From assembly GCA_041743835.1 (NCBI GenBank), contig JBGTLW010000004.1, positions 1-41,017 of the forward strand: DNA of 41,017 nucleotides. Direction: 5' to 3'. This document shows positions 25,625 through 33,749 of this stretch, piece after piece. Both the position numbers and the translations under genes were made by a program. The notes under the pieces are model-generated. The model saw only the letters and a program-made list of their open reading frames with translations. It had not been told where the DNA came from and did no database searches. Source of the DNA: JBGTLW01 sp041743835. GTDB lineage: Bacteria > Planctomycetota > Phycisphaerae > Phycisphaerales > Phycisphaeraceae. How positions within the stretch are numbered: position 1 is the stretch's first letter; the number at the start of each line of letters is the position of its first letter.

Positions 25625-27076
25625 TCAGAACTGGAAGTAAATGAACTCGGAAGGCTCCCGCACACCGAAGACGATGATCGCCACCAGCAGCAGGCCCCAG
25701 ACCAGACCACGCGGGATAAGGGGCAGCCGGTTAACAACCAGCAGGTCGCCGCTACGCTCCTGCAAGATATTGATCAGCAGCATCGGCAGGACAAAGAACA
25801 TCAGGTCGTAGCCATTGGTGAGGTCCTGCGCAGTGTAGGTTGGCGTCAGGTTGGTGAAGAAGAACGTGATCTGATCCATCGACGTATGCACCAGGTTCCC
25901 AGCCGCGTCGCGCACCCCGGTCGCCCGGAACAGCACCCACCCGATGAGTGTGAGCACAAACATGACCGCCATCATGCCCCCGCGTACCACCCAACGCGTC
26001 GGCCCACGGAGGCTCGAGCCGTCGCCGTTTGGCAGGGCCCGGTAGATCACCAGGATCAGCCCGTGGAAAGCGCCCCAGAGCACGAAGTTCCACGCGGCCC
26101 CGTGCCACAGCCCGCCCAGCAGCATCGTGATCATGAGGTTCCGCATCACAAACAGCTTGCCCCCCCGGTTGCCGCCCAGCGGGATGTAGAGGTAGTCCCG
26201 CAGCCATGTGGAGAGGGAGATGTGCCAGCGTCGCCAGAAGTCGCTGGGGCTGACCGCGAAGTATGGCAATCGGAAGTTCACCATCAGGTCGAAGCCCATC
26301 AGCTTGGATAGGCCACGCGCGATATCCGAGTAGGCGGAGAAGTCGCAGAAGATCTGCACCGCAAACGCCAGCGCACCCAGCGCAAGCCCCATGCCCGACT
26401 GCTCGGTGTAATTGTTGAACGCCTGGTTCGCGATGACGGCTGCATTGTCCGCGACGACGGTCTTCTTAAAATATCCCCACAAAATCAACCAAAGCCCCGC
26501 CTGCACCTGATCCGCCCGGATCGTGCGTGGCGAGCAGACCTGTGGAAGCAGATGCCTGGCTCGTTCGATCGGCCCCGCGACAAGCTGCGGGAAGAACGAC
26601 ACGAAAAGCGCAAAATCCAACAGGTTATTGACCGGCTTGAGCTCGCGGCGGTAGATATCGATCGTGTAGCTGAGTGTCTGGAACGTGTAAAACGAGATGC
26701 CCACCGGCAAAATAATGTTCAGCGTCACCGCGTCGGGCTCCATGCCCAGGGCCGTGAACATCGGGGCAAAGCTCTCCGCGAAGAAGTTGAAATACTTGAA
26801 GAACCCCAGCACCCCGAGGTTCACGCCCAGCGAAACCAGCAGCAACAGCTTGCGGCGGCGGGGGTCCTCCGAGGCGTGCATCTGCCTGCCGATCACATAA
26901 TCGACCAGCGACGACAGCAGCAGCAGCAGGCAGAACCGCCAGTCCCAATAGCCATAGAACACATAGCTGGCGACCAGCAGCATCGCGTTCTGCCACCGGA
27001 AACGCGCGCGCAAGAGCCAATACGTGGTGTAAACCACGAAAAAGAAAGCGACAAAAACAAAGGAAGTAAAAGCCAA
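25625..27076 (-). CDS. MBOAT family membrane O-acyltransferase (AlgI/DltB-like)
   Basis: 483 residues with about ten to twelve membrane helices. It opens MAFTSFVFVAFFFVVYTTYW, the usual AlgI-type start, which supports the TTG start at 27076. Further signs are INILPVGISFYTFQTLSYTID-like text around residues 120-140, PQLVAGPIERARHLLPQ, FWRRWHISLSTWLRDYLYIP and the catalytic-His motif LLGGLWHGAAWNFVLWG. The enzyme carries acyl groups from a cytoplasmic donor across the membrane to the polymer. First gene of a five-gene, tightly packed operon. Confidence 0.93.
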   Translation of the reverse strand: MAFTSFVFVAFFFVVYTTYWLLRARFRWQNAMLLVASYVFYGYWDWRFCLLLLLSSLVDYVIGRQMHASEDPRRRKLLLLVSLGVNLGVLGFFKYFNFFAESFAPMFTALGMEPDAVTLNIILPVGISFYTFQTLSYTIDIYRRELKPVNNLLDFALFVSFFPQLVAGPIERARHLLPQVCSPRTIRADQVQAGLWLILWGYFKKTVVADNAAVIANQAFNNYTEQSGMGLALGALAFAVQIFCDFSAYSDIARGLSKLMGFDLMVNFRLPYFAVSPSDFWRRWHISLSTWLRDYLYIPLGGNRGGKLFVMRNLMITMLLGGLWHGAAWNFVLWGAFHGLILVIYRALPNGDGSSLRGPTRWVVRGGMMAVMFVLTLIGWVLFRATGVRDAAGNLVHTSMDQITFFFTNLTPTYTAQDLTNGYDLMFFVLPMLLINILQERSGDLLVVNRLPLIPRGLVWGLLLVAIIVFGVREPSEFIYFQF

Positions 27077-27239
27077 GAGCTAGCTGGTCCCATGCCCCCT
27101 ACGCGTCAATCGCACCCGCCTCGGGGGACGCATTGCTGGTGTCAATCATCGACCCGCAGCACCGCGACCCGTGAAGAATGTTGCGGCCTTCATCCACCGA
27201 ATGCCGAGAAAACAGAGGCCACCCCAAGCCGCAGGGTTG

Positions 27240-27268
27240 TTTTTTGTTGCTGACCACGCGCCTATGAT
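27240..27268 (+). promoter_or_regulatory. Promoter candidate for the plus-strand GT39-like gene
   Basis: TTTTTT (27240-27245), 17-base spacer, TATGAT (27263-27268), in the 228-base divergent gap. The -10 box is good and the -35 weak. It is about 36 bases before the ATG at 27305. No equally good promoter for the MBOAT operon was seen in this gap. Confidence 0.4.
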
Positions 27269-27304
27269 GAATGCAACTGGTACGCGCAATCACAACGAGG
27301 CACC

Positions 27305-28939
27305 ATGAACGAAGCACCCAACGGAAGCAAGCCCGCCCCCCGCGTGTTGCCCTTGATTTTTCTGGGGGCATCGCTGCTTATCGTCGCCTGGGTGTTCGGA
27401 TTAGGCTTCCAGTGGATCGCCCAGCACCCATACGGGACGGGGTGGGATGAAACCAACTACATCCACACGCTACGCGCCGATGTGGAGGCACTCAAGACCG
27501 GCAGCCCGGCAGTGATCGCCAAGCAGTTGTGGACCTATGACCGCATCCGCCCGCCCGCACACCGGCTCATGACAAGCCCGGCCCTCGTGGTCACCGGGGT
27601 CAGCCCACGCAACGCACGCCTGGTGTCCGTGGCGTGGTATGTCGTGGCGCTGGGGTTCTTCGCGGCGGCGGCTCACCGCGTCGGTGGGCCGGTCGCGGCC
27701 GGGATGGCGCTGACACTCATCGTCATCGGCGCACACACCACCACCCACGCGTTCCGCTTCGGCACCGAGACGCCGCTGATGCTGTCGCTTGGCATCACCC
27801 TCTGGGCCATGGTCCACATCTGGGCCGAGCCCGCGCCGCGCCGCATCCATTGGCTGATGCTGACCCTTGGCCTTGCGCTGGGCATCCTCAGCAAGCTGAC
27901 ATTTGCGCCGCTGATGGTCATCCCGGTGGTCTGCACGATTGTCTGGTGTTGGCGCCGCCGCGACGGGCGATTCGTCCCGCTGCTCATCTCCGGCTTCGCC
28001 AGCACGCTGATCGCCTTGCTGTGGTACGGCTACAACGCGAGACCCGCGGCCAGTTACGCGCGATACGCCAGCCGTTTCGAACGCCACAACATGGAAGACC
28101 GCTGGGATTACCCGGCGTTGCTCGCAAGGGCGGTGCTGGGTGAACCGCTGACGCTGATGGTGGCCGGCCTTGTTCTACTGTTCATCCTGCGGAGAGTACA
28201 TGCACGCCAATCAAGCCCATCGACCGGGCTGTATCTCCTGGCATGGGTCTTGATCGCGGCCCCCATCTTGGCGTTATTCTCCCACGTCGCCGGGCTGAAT
28301 CACAACCCCCGCTTCATGGGGCCGGTGTTGATACTCAGCCTCTTTGGGCTTGCGCTGCTGGGGTACTGGTCCGCCTACGGATCGAGGCTGGCGCCGCTGT
28401 TCGCCGGCCTGTTCCTCGCACTGGCTGTCACACAGGTGGGGTGGGTGTTCATGGCCCGACCGTCACCGGGCAACTCAGCCATCGCGTCGTATGTGTACCA
28501 CGCCACAAAACCGGGCTTCGTGCCGTATCCCCAATGGGATTGGGGACGGCTACACCAGATCATCGCAGACGATACGGGTGAGCCGGTGCGACTGGCATAC
28601 CTTGGCCTTAGCCCGACATTCAACCGGCCTCATATCAAGGCATCGAAGACCGATCACGACAGCACGATCATGATTGAATCGCTTTACGAACCTTTCAGTG
28701 ACGAACCTGAGTTTGATCTCGATGACGCGTTGGATAGAGCTGCGGATGCCGACTATGTGTTGACCGCGCCCGGGCTACTTGGAGATCAGCACAGCCGTGA
28801 AATCCTGGACAATGCTCACAACGCAAGCTTTGCGAAAGAACTAGAAGAAGACCCTCGATTCGATGACCCATATGAGCTTCGGTTCAACGGGACAGAACCT
28901 GTCACGGTGATGGTGTTCAGGGTCCGCGAGTCAGAGTGA
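27305..28939 (+). CDS. GT39-like (PMT/ArnT-type) membrane glycosyltransferase
   Basis: 544 residues, about eleven membrane helices. The first outside loop has GTGWDETNYIHTLRAD with the Asp-Glu pair of the GT39/PMT group. Next comes TYDRIRPPAHRLMTSPALVV, then GILSKLTFAPLMVIPVVCTI. The last 130 residues are soluble, acidic and extracytoplasmic (EPFSDEPEFDLDDALDRAAD). GAGG lies before the ATG. It is the only plus-strand gene between 11.1 kb and the right edge and so is regulated apart from the flanking operons. It may glycosylate the polymer or a surface protein; the substrate is unknown. Confidence 0.8.
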   Translation: MNEAPNGSKPAPRVLPLIFLGASLLIVAWVFGLGFQWIAQHPYGTGWDETNYIHTLRADVEALKTGSPAVIAKQLWTYDRIRPPAHRLMTSPALVVTGVSPRNARLVSVAWYVVALGFFAAAAHRVGGPVAAGMALTLIVIGAHTTTHAFRFGTETPLMLSLGITLWAMVHIWAEPAPRRIHWLMLTLGLALGILSKLTFAPLMVIPVVCTIVWCWRRRDGRFVPLLISGFASTLIALLWYGYNARPAASYARYASRFERHNMEDRWDYPALLARAVLGEPLTLMVAGLVLLFILRRVHARQSSPSTGLYLLAWVLIAAPILALFSHVAGLNHNPRFMGPVLILSLFGLALLGYWSAYGSRLAPLFAGLFLALAVTQVGWVFMARPSPGNSAIASYVYHATKPGFVPYPQWDWGRLHQIIADDTGEPVRLAYLGLSPTFNRPHIKASKTDHDSTIMIESLYEPFSDEPEFDLDDALDRAADADYVLTAPGLLGDQHSREILDNAHNASFAKELEEDPRFDDPYELRFNGTEPVTVMVFRVRESE

Positions 28940-28946
28940 AGACGCT

Positions 28947-28968
28947 GGCCCTCGTCTTGCGACGGGCC
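28947..28968. terminator. Weak hairpin in the convergent gap
   Basis: GGCCC and GTC pair with GAC and GGGCC around a TTGC loop, with a two-base bulge. It lies between two convergent genes, where a terminator is expected, but has no T-run on either side. Confidence 0.28.
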
Positions 28969-29007
28969 ACCCAAGCCATCACACACCACAGCGGCCCAAG
29001 CGTCGGC

Positions 29008-30618
29008 TCACGCCACCGCGGACGCGTGGACGCGGCGGGCCACGTGTTCGATCATATTGCCTCGGAAGTCCTCGAAAGGCTCGAGCCCCATCAGGTGCAT
29101 CGCGGTCGGCGCAAGGTCCACGATGTGGCTGTGCTTCAGCTTGCTGCCGGGTTCGATGCCCTCCGCGACGCAGACCAACCAGCCCACGGGCAGGTGGTGC
29201 CCGCTGCGGCCATCGGAGACTTTATCCTTGGCTTCTCGCACCACCACGCCGAACTTCTCCGACACCATGCGCTGCGTGCCCGCCAGAGGCAGGTCTGACC
29301 ACTGGATGATCAGGTCGGGCATCTGCTTGCGCCGCTCGGCGGGAACCTCCGGCCAGAGCTCGTTGCCACGGACCACCTTCTCGATGATCCGCTTGCCCGT
29401 GTCCTCGTCTTTCCAAGTCAGAAGTCCCTCAGTGATCTCCCGCAGCAATGGCTCATAATCCGCGGGCTCGACGATGCCCTTTGCCTCACGTCCCTTGAGG
29501 TTGACATAGACGTAACCTTCCAGGTCGCCCGCGGTGGTGAACGCGCGGATGTTGGACCAGTCCTTCTTCTTCTTACCCGCCCAGAACTTGGTGAGCGCAT
29601 CCTGTAGATTTTTAGGCAACCGACGCTTCACGCCGGAACGCCACTCCACAGGCACCGCCTGCCGCAGCCGCTTCACGAGGCCTGCTTTCTTCTTCGAGTG
29701 ATCGACGGGCTCGGCCTTGTAGCCGTAGATGATCGGGTTCACCAACTGATCGAAGTAGTCGAACCGGCTGTTGGTCGGCCCGAAGCCGTGGGTCGCCAGG
29801 CACATCACCGCGGCGTCATCCGGCTTGAACTCGAGCATCTTGCCCACCTGCTTGTCGGTGGCGATGTACACATCGCGCAACGCGTTGTCGTAAGCCGCGA
29901 GCAGGTCGGCGGGCGGATCTGTTTCCTTGAAAGATGAGCGGTCCCAGAAGTTGTGACCGGCCCGGTGCGTGGCACCAAACCCCACAAGAAACAGGTCCCA
30001 CGCCTCATCGCGGATCAAGTCGCGGCAGGCATCGCCCACCGCCTCGGTTCCCTGGATCAGGCTGTCGCGGAGCTTAAGCTGTGTGCGGATATCGCGCAGC
30101 TCGCCGAGCTCGGGCCCGATGGGGAGCTTGTGGTACTTGCGTTGCAGCCGGGGCAGGAAATCCGCGGGGTAGGACGCGATATCGCCGAGCTTGTCGTAGC
30201 TGCCCCAGGACACGACCTCCATGCCGTTGAAAGGCTCGGGGGTGTAGGCCATGGGTATGTCCATCGCGATCACGCGTTTGCCCAGCGGGCCAAGCCGGCG
30301 GTAGAAGGGTGTGATCGGAAGCCACGTCTCTTCGCAGCGCTGCTCGGCCATCAGGTCGGCACGCCATTGCATCCAGCACACGAAGCCGGTCTCGACCGGG
30401 TATTGACTGGTCATGGTGGTAGCCGAAGGCGAAGCGACCAGCACGTCGGAGGTCGATTGCAAGCGGCAGAAACCGCCCCGCTCATACAGCGACTGGATGT
30501 GGGGAAGGTGCCCTTCGTCCATCCACTTTTCGATCAGCGACCATTCCGAGCAGTCCAGCGCGATCCACAGCAGCCTTTGCCCTTCGGATTGATCAGAGTG
30601 TGAGTGGTTAGAGTTCAT
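29008..30618 (-). CDS. Alkaline-phosphatase-superfamily protein (type I phosphodiesterase-like)
   Basis: 536 residues without a signal peptide. Metal-site motifs of the superfamily are visible: LLWIALDCSEWSLIEKWMDE (first Asp), SPSATTMTSQYPVETG (possible nucleophile Ser/Thr), FGATHRAGHNFWD (Asp/His region), and the late SDGRSGHHLPVGWLV with its His. Members hydrolyse phosphate mono- or diesters. Its start overlaps the end of the oxidoreductase gene by 11 bases, and AGGAGG lies 9 bases before the ATG. Last gene of the flippase operon. A role in processing a phosphorylated or lipid-linked sugar is inference. Confidence 0.82.
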   Translation of the reverse strand: MNSNHSHSDQSEGQRLLWIALDCSEWSLIEKWMDEGHLPHIQSLYERGGFCRLQSTSDVLVASPSATTMTSQYPVETGFVCWMQWRADLMAEQRCEETWLPITPFYRRLGPLGKRVIAMDIPMAYTPEPFNGMEVVSWGSYDKLGDIASYPADFLPRLQRKYHKLPIGPELGELRDIRTQLKLRDSLIQGTEAVGDACRDLIRDEAWDLFLVGFGATHRAGHNFWDRSSFKETDPPADLLAAYDNALRDVYIATDKQVGKMLEFKPDDAAVMCLATHGFGPTNSRFDYFDQLVNPIIYGYKAEPVDHSKKKAGLVKRLRQAVPVEWRSGVKRRLPKNLQDALTKFWAGKKKKDWSNIRAFTTAGDLEGYVYVNLKGREAKGIVEPADYEPLLREITEGLLTWKDEDTGKRIIEKVVRGNELWPEVPAERRKQMPDLIIQWSDLPLAGTQRMVSEKFGVVVREAKDKVSDGRSGHHLPVGWLVCVAEGIEPGSKLKHSHIVDLAPTAMHLMGLEPFEDFRGNMIEHVARRVHASAVA

Positions 30619-31597
30619 CTAGCTTTACCTCCTGGCCGCCCTGAGCGGCTGACTGTCGTGCGGCCTCGACCGCGAGCATGCACTGCATGCCGTCCTCGTA
30701 GTTCGGTGTGTGCGCGGATTTCTTTGCCACGGCACTGAAAAATGAATTGAACTGTTGGATGTATGAATCACCCAGCGTCCACCCCTTGCCTTGTATCTTA
30801 CGCAGCACCTTGTCCGTGAGGTCGCCAAGCTTTCTGCCTGGGCCTTCTGCGGGTTGGATGCGGTCAGAACCCATCGCCATGCGGTACCGCTTGCTGCCGG
30901 CCGCGACATCGAAGTATTCGTAGGTCGATGGGCCGTGCTCGTGCTCGAGCCGGGCGGTCGCCCCGCCTTTGGTCCGCAAGTCGATCTCGATCCGCCGAGC
31001 GTTCGGCCGCACCGCGGTAAGGCTCACGATCTCGTCGCCCAACACGAAACGGACCAGGTCCAGATAGTGCGAGCCCAGGTCGTCGAGCGGATCGACCGCA
31101 CCCGTGAGCGGGTCCCAACCCGAGACATCGATGCAAAACGCGGCGTCGATCTTGATCGCCTGCCCACGATGACGGGCCACCGCTTCCTTCATCCGTCGGA
31201 TCGGCAACCACCACCGCCGATTGAATCCCACCATCAGGCGGTCGCGTGCGTCGGGCACCTGTGCGATCAACTCGCGGGCCTCGCGCAGGTCCTCAGCCAA
31301 TGGCTTTTCAACCAGCACATGACAACCCGCAGCCAACGCCTGCCGGGCAACTGAAAGGTGGGAAGCTGGCGGTGTGGCGATCACCACCGCGTCGAGCTTG
31401 GCCTGTTCCAGCATCTGCGAAACCGAGGCGAAAGACCGGCAGCCCTCAAACGCACCCGCGATCAATTCACGCCGATCCTCACGCGTGTCCATCACAGCTA
31501 CAACTTGCCCGCCCATCGTTTTAGGAAGCGTGGGGACGTACAACTTCTCGGCAGCGCGACCGCCGCCAACTATTCCTAAACGCACTGAGCTGTTCAT
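30608..31597 (-). CDS. Gfo/Idh/MocA family NAD(P)-dependent sugar oxidoreductase
   Basis: 329 residues. The Rossmann motif GIVGGGRAAEKL starts near residue 8, followed by AVVIATPPASHLSVARQALA and the family EKP motif in HVLVEKPLAEDLREA. The C-terminal half has DLGSHYLDLVRFVLGDEIVS, with the sheet-forming substrate side. In polysaccharide loci, these enzymes oxidise or reduce UDP-sugars, for example at C3. Which sugar is not readable. The start overlaps the stop of the previous GT2 by one base (TAATG). Confidence 0.92.
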   Translation of the reverse strand: MNSSVRLGIVGGGRAAEKLYVPTLPKTMGGQVVAVMDTREDRRELIAGAFEGCRSFASVSQMLEQAKLDAVVIATPPASHLSVARQALAAGCHVLVEKPLAEDLREARELIAQVPDARDRLMVGFNRRWWLPIRRMKEAVARHRGQAIKIDAAFCIDVSGWDPLTGAVDPLDDLGSHYLDLVRFVLGDEIVSLTAVRPNARRIEIDLRTKGGATARLEHEHGPSTYEYFDVAAGSKRYRMAMGSDRIQPAEGPGRKLGDLTDKVLRKIQGKGWTLGDSYIQQFNSFFSAVAKKSAHTPNYEDGMQCMLAVEAARQSAAQGGQEVKLDEL

Positions 31598-32595
31598 TAT
31601 CCTGGTCCTTCGCCCATGCCCAAGGGGGCGGGCTGTATCTTCGCAGGCCCTTGCTCGAACGCGGGGCGGGCGGTGATGATCGGCTTGCGGCAGGCCTCGC
31701 GGAAGCCCTCACACCAATACCACATCCCCAGCCAGATCAGGGGCATGATCTTAGCAATCATCCAGAGCCGCTGCGGTGCCCACGCAATCGCGCGACCCAG
31801 GATAAACTTCGTCCTCATCAACGCTATCGGCAGAAACATGATGCGATATTGGCCCCACCTGCGTTTGCGTGCGCTTAGTTTTATCGCAAACCCGCCCCGC
31901 ACACTGCCAAAAAACCTTTGATGGTCTAGAAAAGACTTCAGCGTCTCGCGGCCGCGGTGCGCGACCTTCATCTCCGGCCGAAACTGCAGCCCATCCGCCC
32001 CGAACAGCCGCGACATCTCGAAACAGAAGAGCGTGTCCTCGCCCGCGGGCACGCCGGTGTGGGGGAATCCGCTGGCCTGGAAGAAGTCGGCACGACGCAC
32101 CGCGATGTTGCATGCCGGGAAGTGATCCTGTCGGCCGCGGGGACGGGTCGCGGGCAACTCCGCAAATTGTGAGAAATTATCAGCGACGCAGATCAGGCGG
32201 TCCGGATAATGATCGACCACAGGCCCGCCAGCCAGCCGGACGCCATCGTCCAGCGCCTGGATCGCACCCCCGACCCAACCGGGGTCGGCTACACAATCCG
32301 AGTCAATGAACGCCAGGTAATCAGACTGCGCATGCCCAGCCGCGATGTTCCGCGCGGCCGCTTGCAACAGGTTTTCGTCACTGCGTATAAGGAACACAAA
32401 CGGGTATGTGAGCGCCAACTCCGCAAGCTCGTCGTCCATCCAGCCATCTACAAGGATCACCTCATAGGGAGCGTCGGTGGTCTGCGCGGCGAGCGAGTCT
32501 AGGCACTCACGCACCATCGCAGCATTGCCCTTGCAGGGCAGGATGGCTGTCAGCCGCGGCTGCTTCACACGGGGTTTGGTTGATAACTCGATCAT
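31597..32595 (-). CDS. Glycosyltransferase family 2
   Basis: 332 residues. A GT-A fold enzyme: LTAILPCKGNAAMVRECLDS at the start, VILVDGWMDDELAELAL, NLLQAAARNIAAGHAQSDYL and the metal-binding DSD in LAFIDSDCVADPGWVGG. There is a later EDTLFCFEMSRLFG and a hydrophobic stretch near the C-terminus (IAKIMPLIWLGMWYWCEG) that may associate with the membrane. It adds one sugar to the growing unit; donor unknown. 21 bases separate it from the preceding GT2. Confidence 0.9.
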   Translation of the reverse strand: MIELSTKPRVKQPRLTAILPCKGNAAMVRECLDSLAAQTTDAPYEVILVDGWMDDELAELALTYPFVFLIRSDENLLQAAARNIAAGHAQSDYLAFIDSDCVADPGWVGGAIQALDDGVRLAGGPVVDHYPDRLICVADNFSQFAELPATRPRGRQDHFPACNIAVRRADFFQASGFPHTGVPAGEDTLFCFEMSRLFGADGLQFRPEMKVAHRGRETLKSFLDHQRFFGSVRGGFAIKLSARKRRWGQYRIMFLPIALMRTKFILGRAIAWAPQRLWMIAKIMPLIWLGMWYWCEGFREACRKPIITARPAFEQGPAKIQPAPLGMGEGPG

Positions 32596-32616
32596 TGGTT
32601 TAACTCATCTCTGCAC

Positions 32617-33717
32617 TCAAGCAATCAACCGCCGGGCAATCGCCCAGTAACCCACCAGCACCGCGTTGAGGCTGACCGCGATCAGGTGAGCGACCCCGCT
32701 GGCGTGAGTGTCGGGGGCCAGAGGCAGAGGGCCGCCGCTGACCAACTCACGGTCTGGTCGCTTTCGGCGGGCCTGAATGGCCCTCCGCCGTTCATACAAC
32801 GTCCGGGAGTTTGTCAGCATCCAGAACCACGCCGCAATCCATCGCCCGAAGTAACCCTTCATGAGCGCCATGCCCACGCTTGCCAGCTCATACACCACCA
32901 GGCCGGGCAGCAACACCAGCACCGTCCACAAGCGATAATGCGTCGCGATGACAATCAGCCGGTTTCGAGATTGGTAATACCCTCGCCGGGCAGGATACTT
33001 TCGCTCCTTGCCACGGAAAGACAAGCCCGGCGTACCCACGCCACGCTCGTGAAATACCTCGGCATGCGGCTCGCAGACCACGTCAAAACCCAGCAGCCTG
33101 ACCCGCAGCCCGAACTCCAGGTCCTCGAAGTAAAAGAACAGGAGCTCGTCGAAGCCCCCCACCTGCTGGTACACACGCCGATCCACCAGCAGGCACGCAG
33201 AGATCGCGGTCTGAACCTGCTCTCGCTCGCGTGGCACCTCCACCGCTTCACGCCAGCCGTGGCGCAGGCGGATCGCCGCGACAAAGTGGGCATCACCGCC
33301 CTGCGCCTGCACAATGTGGCGCTCAGGGACAAGCCGGACCCTCGGGCAGACCACCGCCGCCCCGGTTTCACAATGCGCCGCAACCAAATGCCCGATGGTG
33401 TGGGCATCCACATACACATCGCTATCGAGCAGCAGCACCAGGTCCGCATCAGCCGCAGCGACACCCGCATTCCGTGACCGGCAGGGGCCGAGGTTCTCAC
33501 CGAGCGGGATGGCCGTGACGCTGCTGAACCGCTGCCGTGTCTGGGCGACCGAATCATCCGTGGAGCCGCTGTCCAGCATCGCGATGGACACGAGGGGGAA
33601 CGGCTGATCGATCAGGGCCTGCAACGTATTAAACAGCCGATCCCCGCCGTTGTAATTCACAACGACCGCGGCGACTGTCGGCGCTTCTTTTGTGGCAGCT
33701 TCGCTTGTGCTCATCAT
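32617..33717 (-). CDS. Glycosyltransferase family 2 (rhamnosyltransferase-like)
   Basis: About 366 residues. Motifs: VAAVVVNYNGGDRLFNTLQA, AMLDSGSTDDSVAQTRQRF, LGENLGPCRSRNAGVAAADA, the DSD in LVLLLDSDVYVDAHTIGH, and FFYFEDLEFGLRVRLLGFD with the Glu-Asp acceptor-side motif typical of WbbL-like rhamnosyltransferases. Two hydrophobic segments follow near the C-terminus. With rfbACDB in the window, dTDP-rhamnose is a reasonable donor, but that is inference. Start at the ATG-ATG pair 33717/33714; the best Shine-Dalgarno site lies 25 bases upstream (see the mini-ORF entry). Confidence 0.9.
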   Translation of the reverse strand: MMSTSEAATKEAPTVAAVVVNYNGGDRLFNTLQALIDQPFPLVSIAMLDSGSTDDSVAQTRQRFSSVTAIPLGENLGPCRSRNAGVAAADADLVLLLDSDVYVDAHTIGHLVAAHCETGAAVVCPRVRLVPERHIVQAQGGDAHFVAAIRLRHGWREAVEVPREREQVQTAISACLLVDRRVYQQVGGFDELLFFYFEDLEFGLRVRLLGFDVVCEPHAEVFHERGVGTPGLSFRGKERKYPARRGYYQSRNRLIVIATHYRLWTVLVLLPGLVVYELASVGMALMKGYFGRWIAAWFWMLTNSRTLYERRRAIQARRKRPDRELVSGGPLPLAPDTHASGVAHLIAVSLNAVLVGYWAIARRLIA

Positions 33718-33734
33718 TTGCTGGAGCCGGGCAC
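33714..33734 (-). other. Possible leader mini-ORF (6 codons plus stop)
   Basis: AGGAGG (33747-33742) is spaced 7 bases from GTG 33734, which reads Val-Pro-Gly-Ser-Ser-Lys and stops at TGA, overlapping the GT2 ATG at 33717 and abutting the ATG at 33714. It could recycle ribosomes onto the GT2 start, which has no close Shine-Dalgarno site. It may also be chance. Confidence 0.25.
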
Positions 33735-33749
33735 GCCCGCTCCTCCTGA

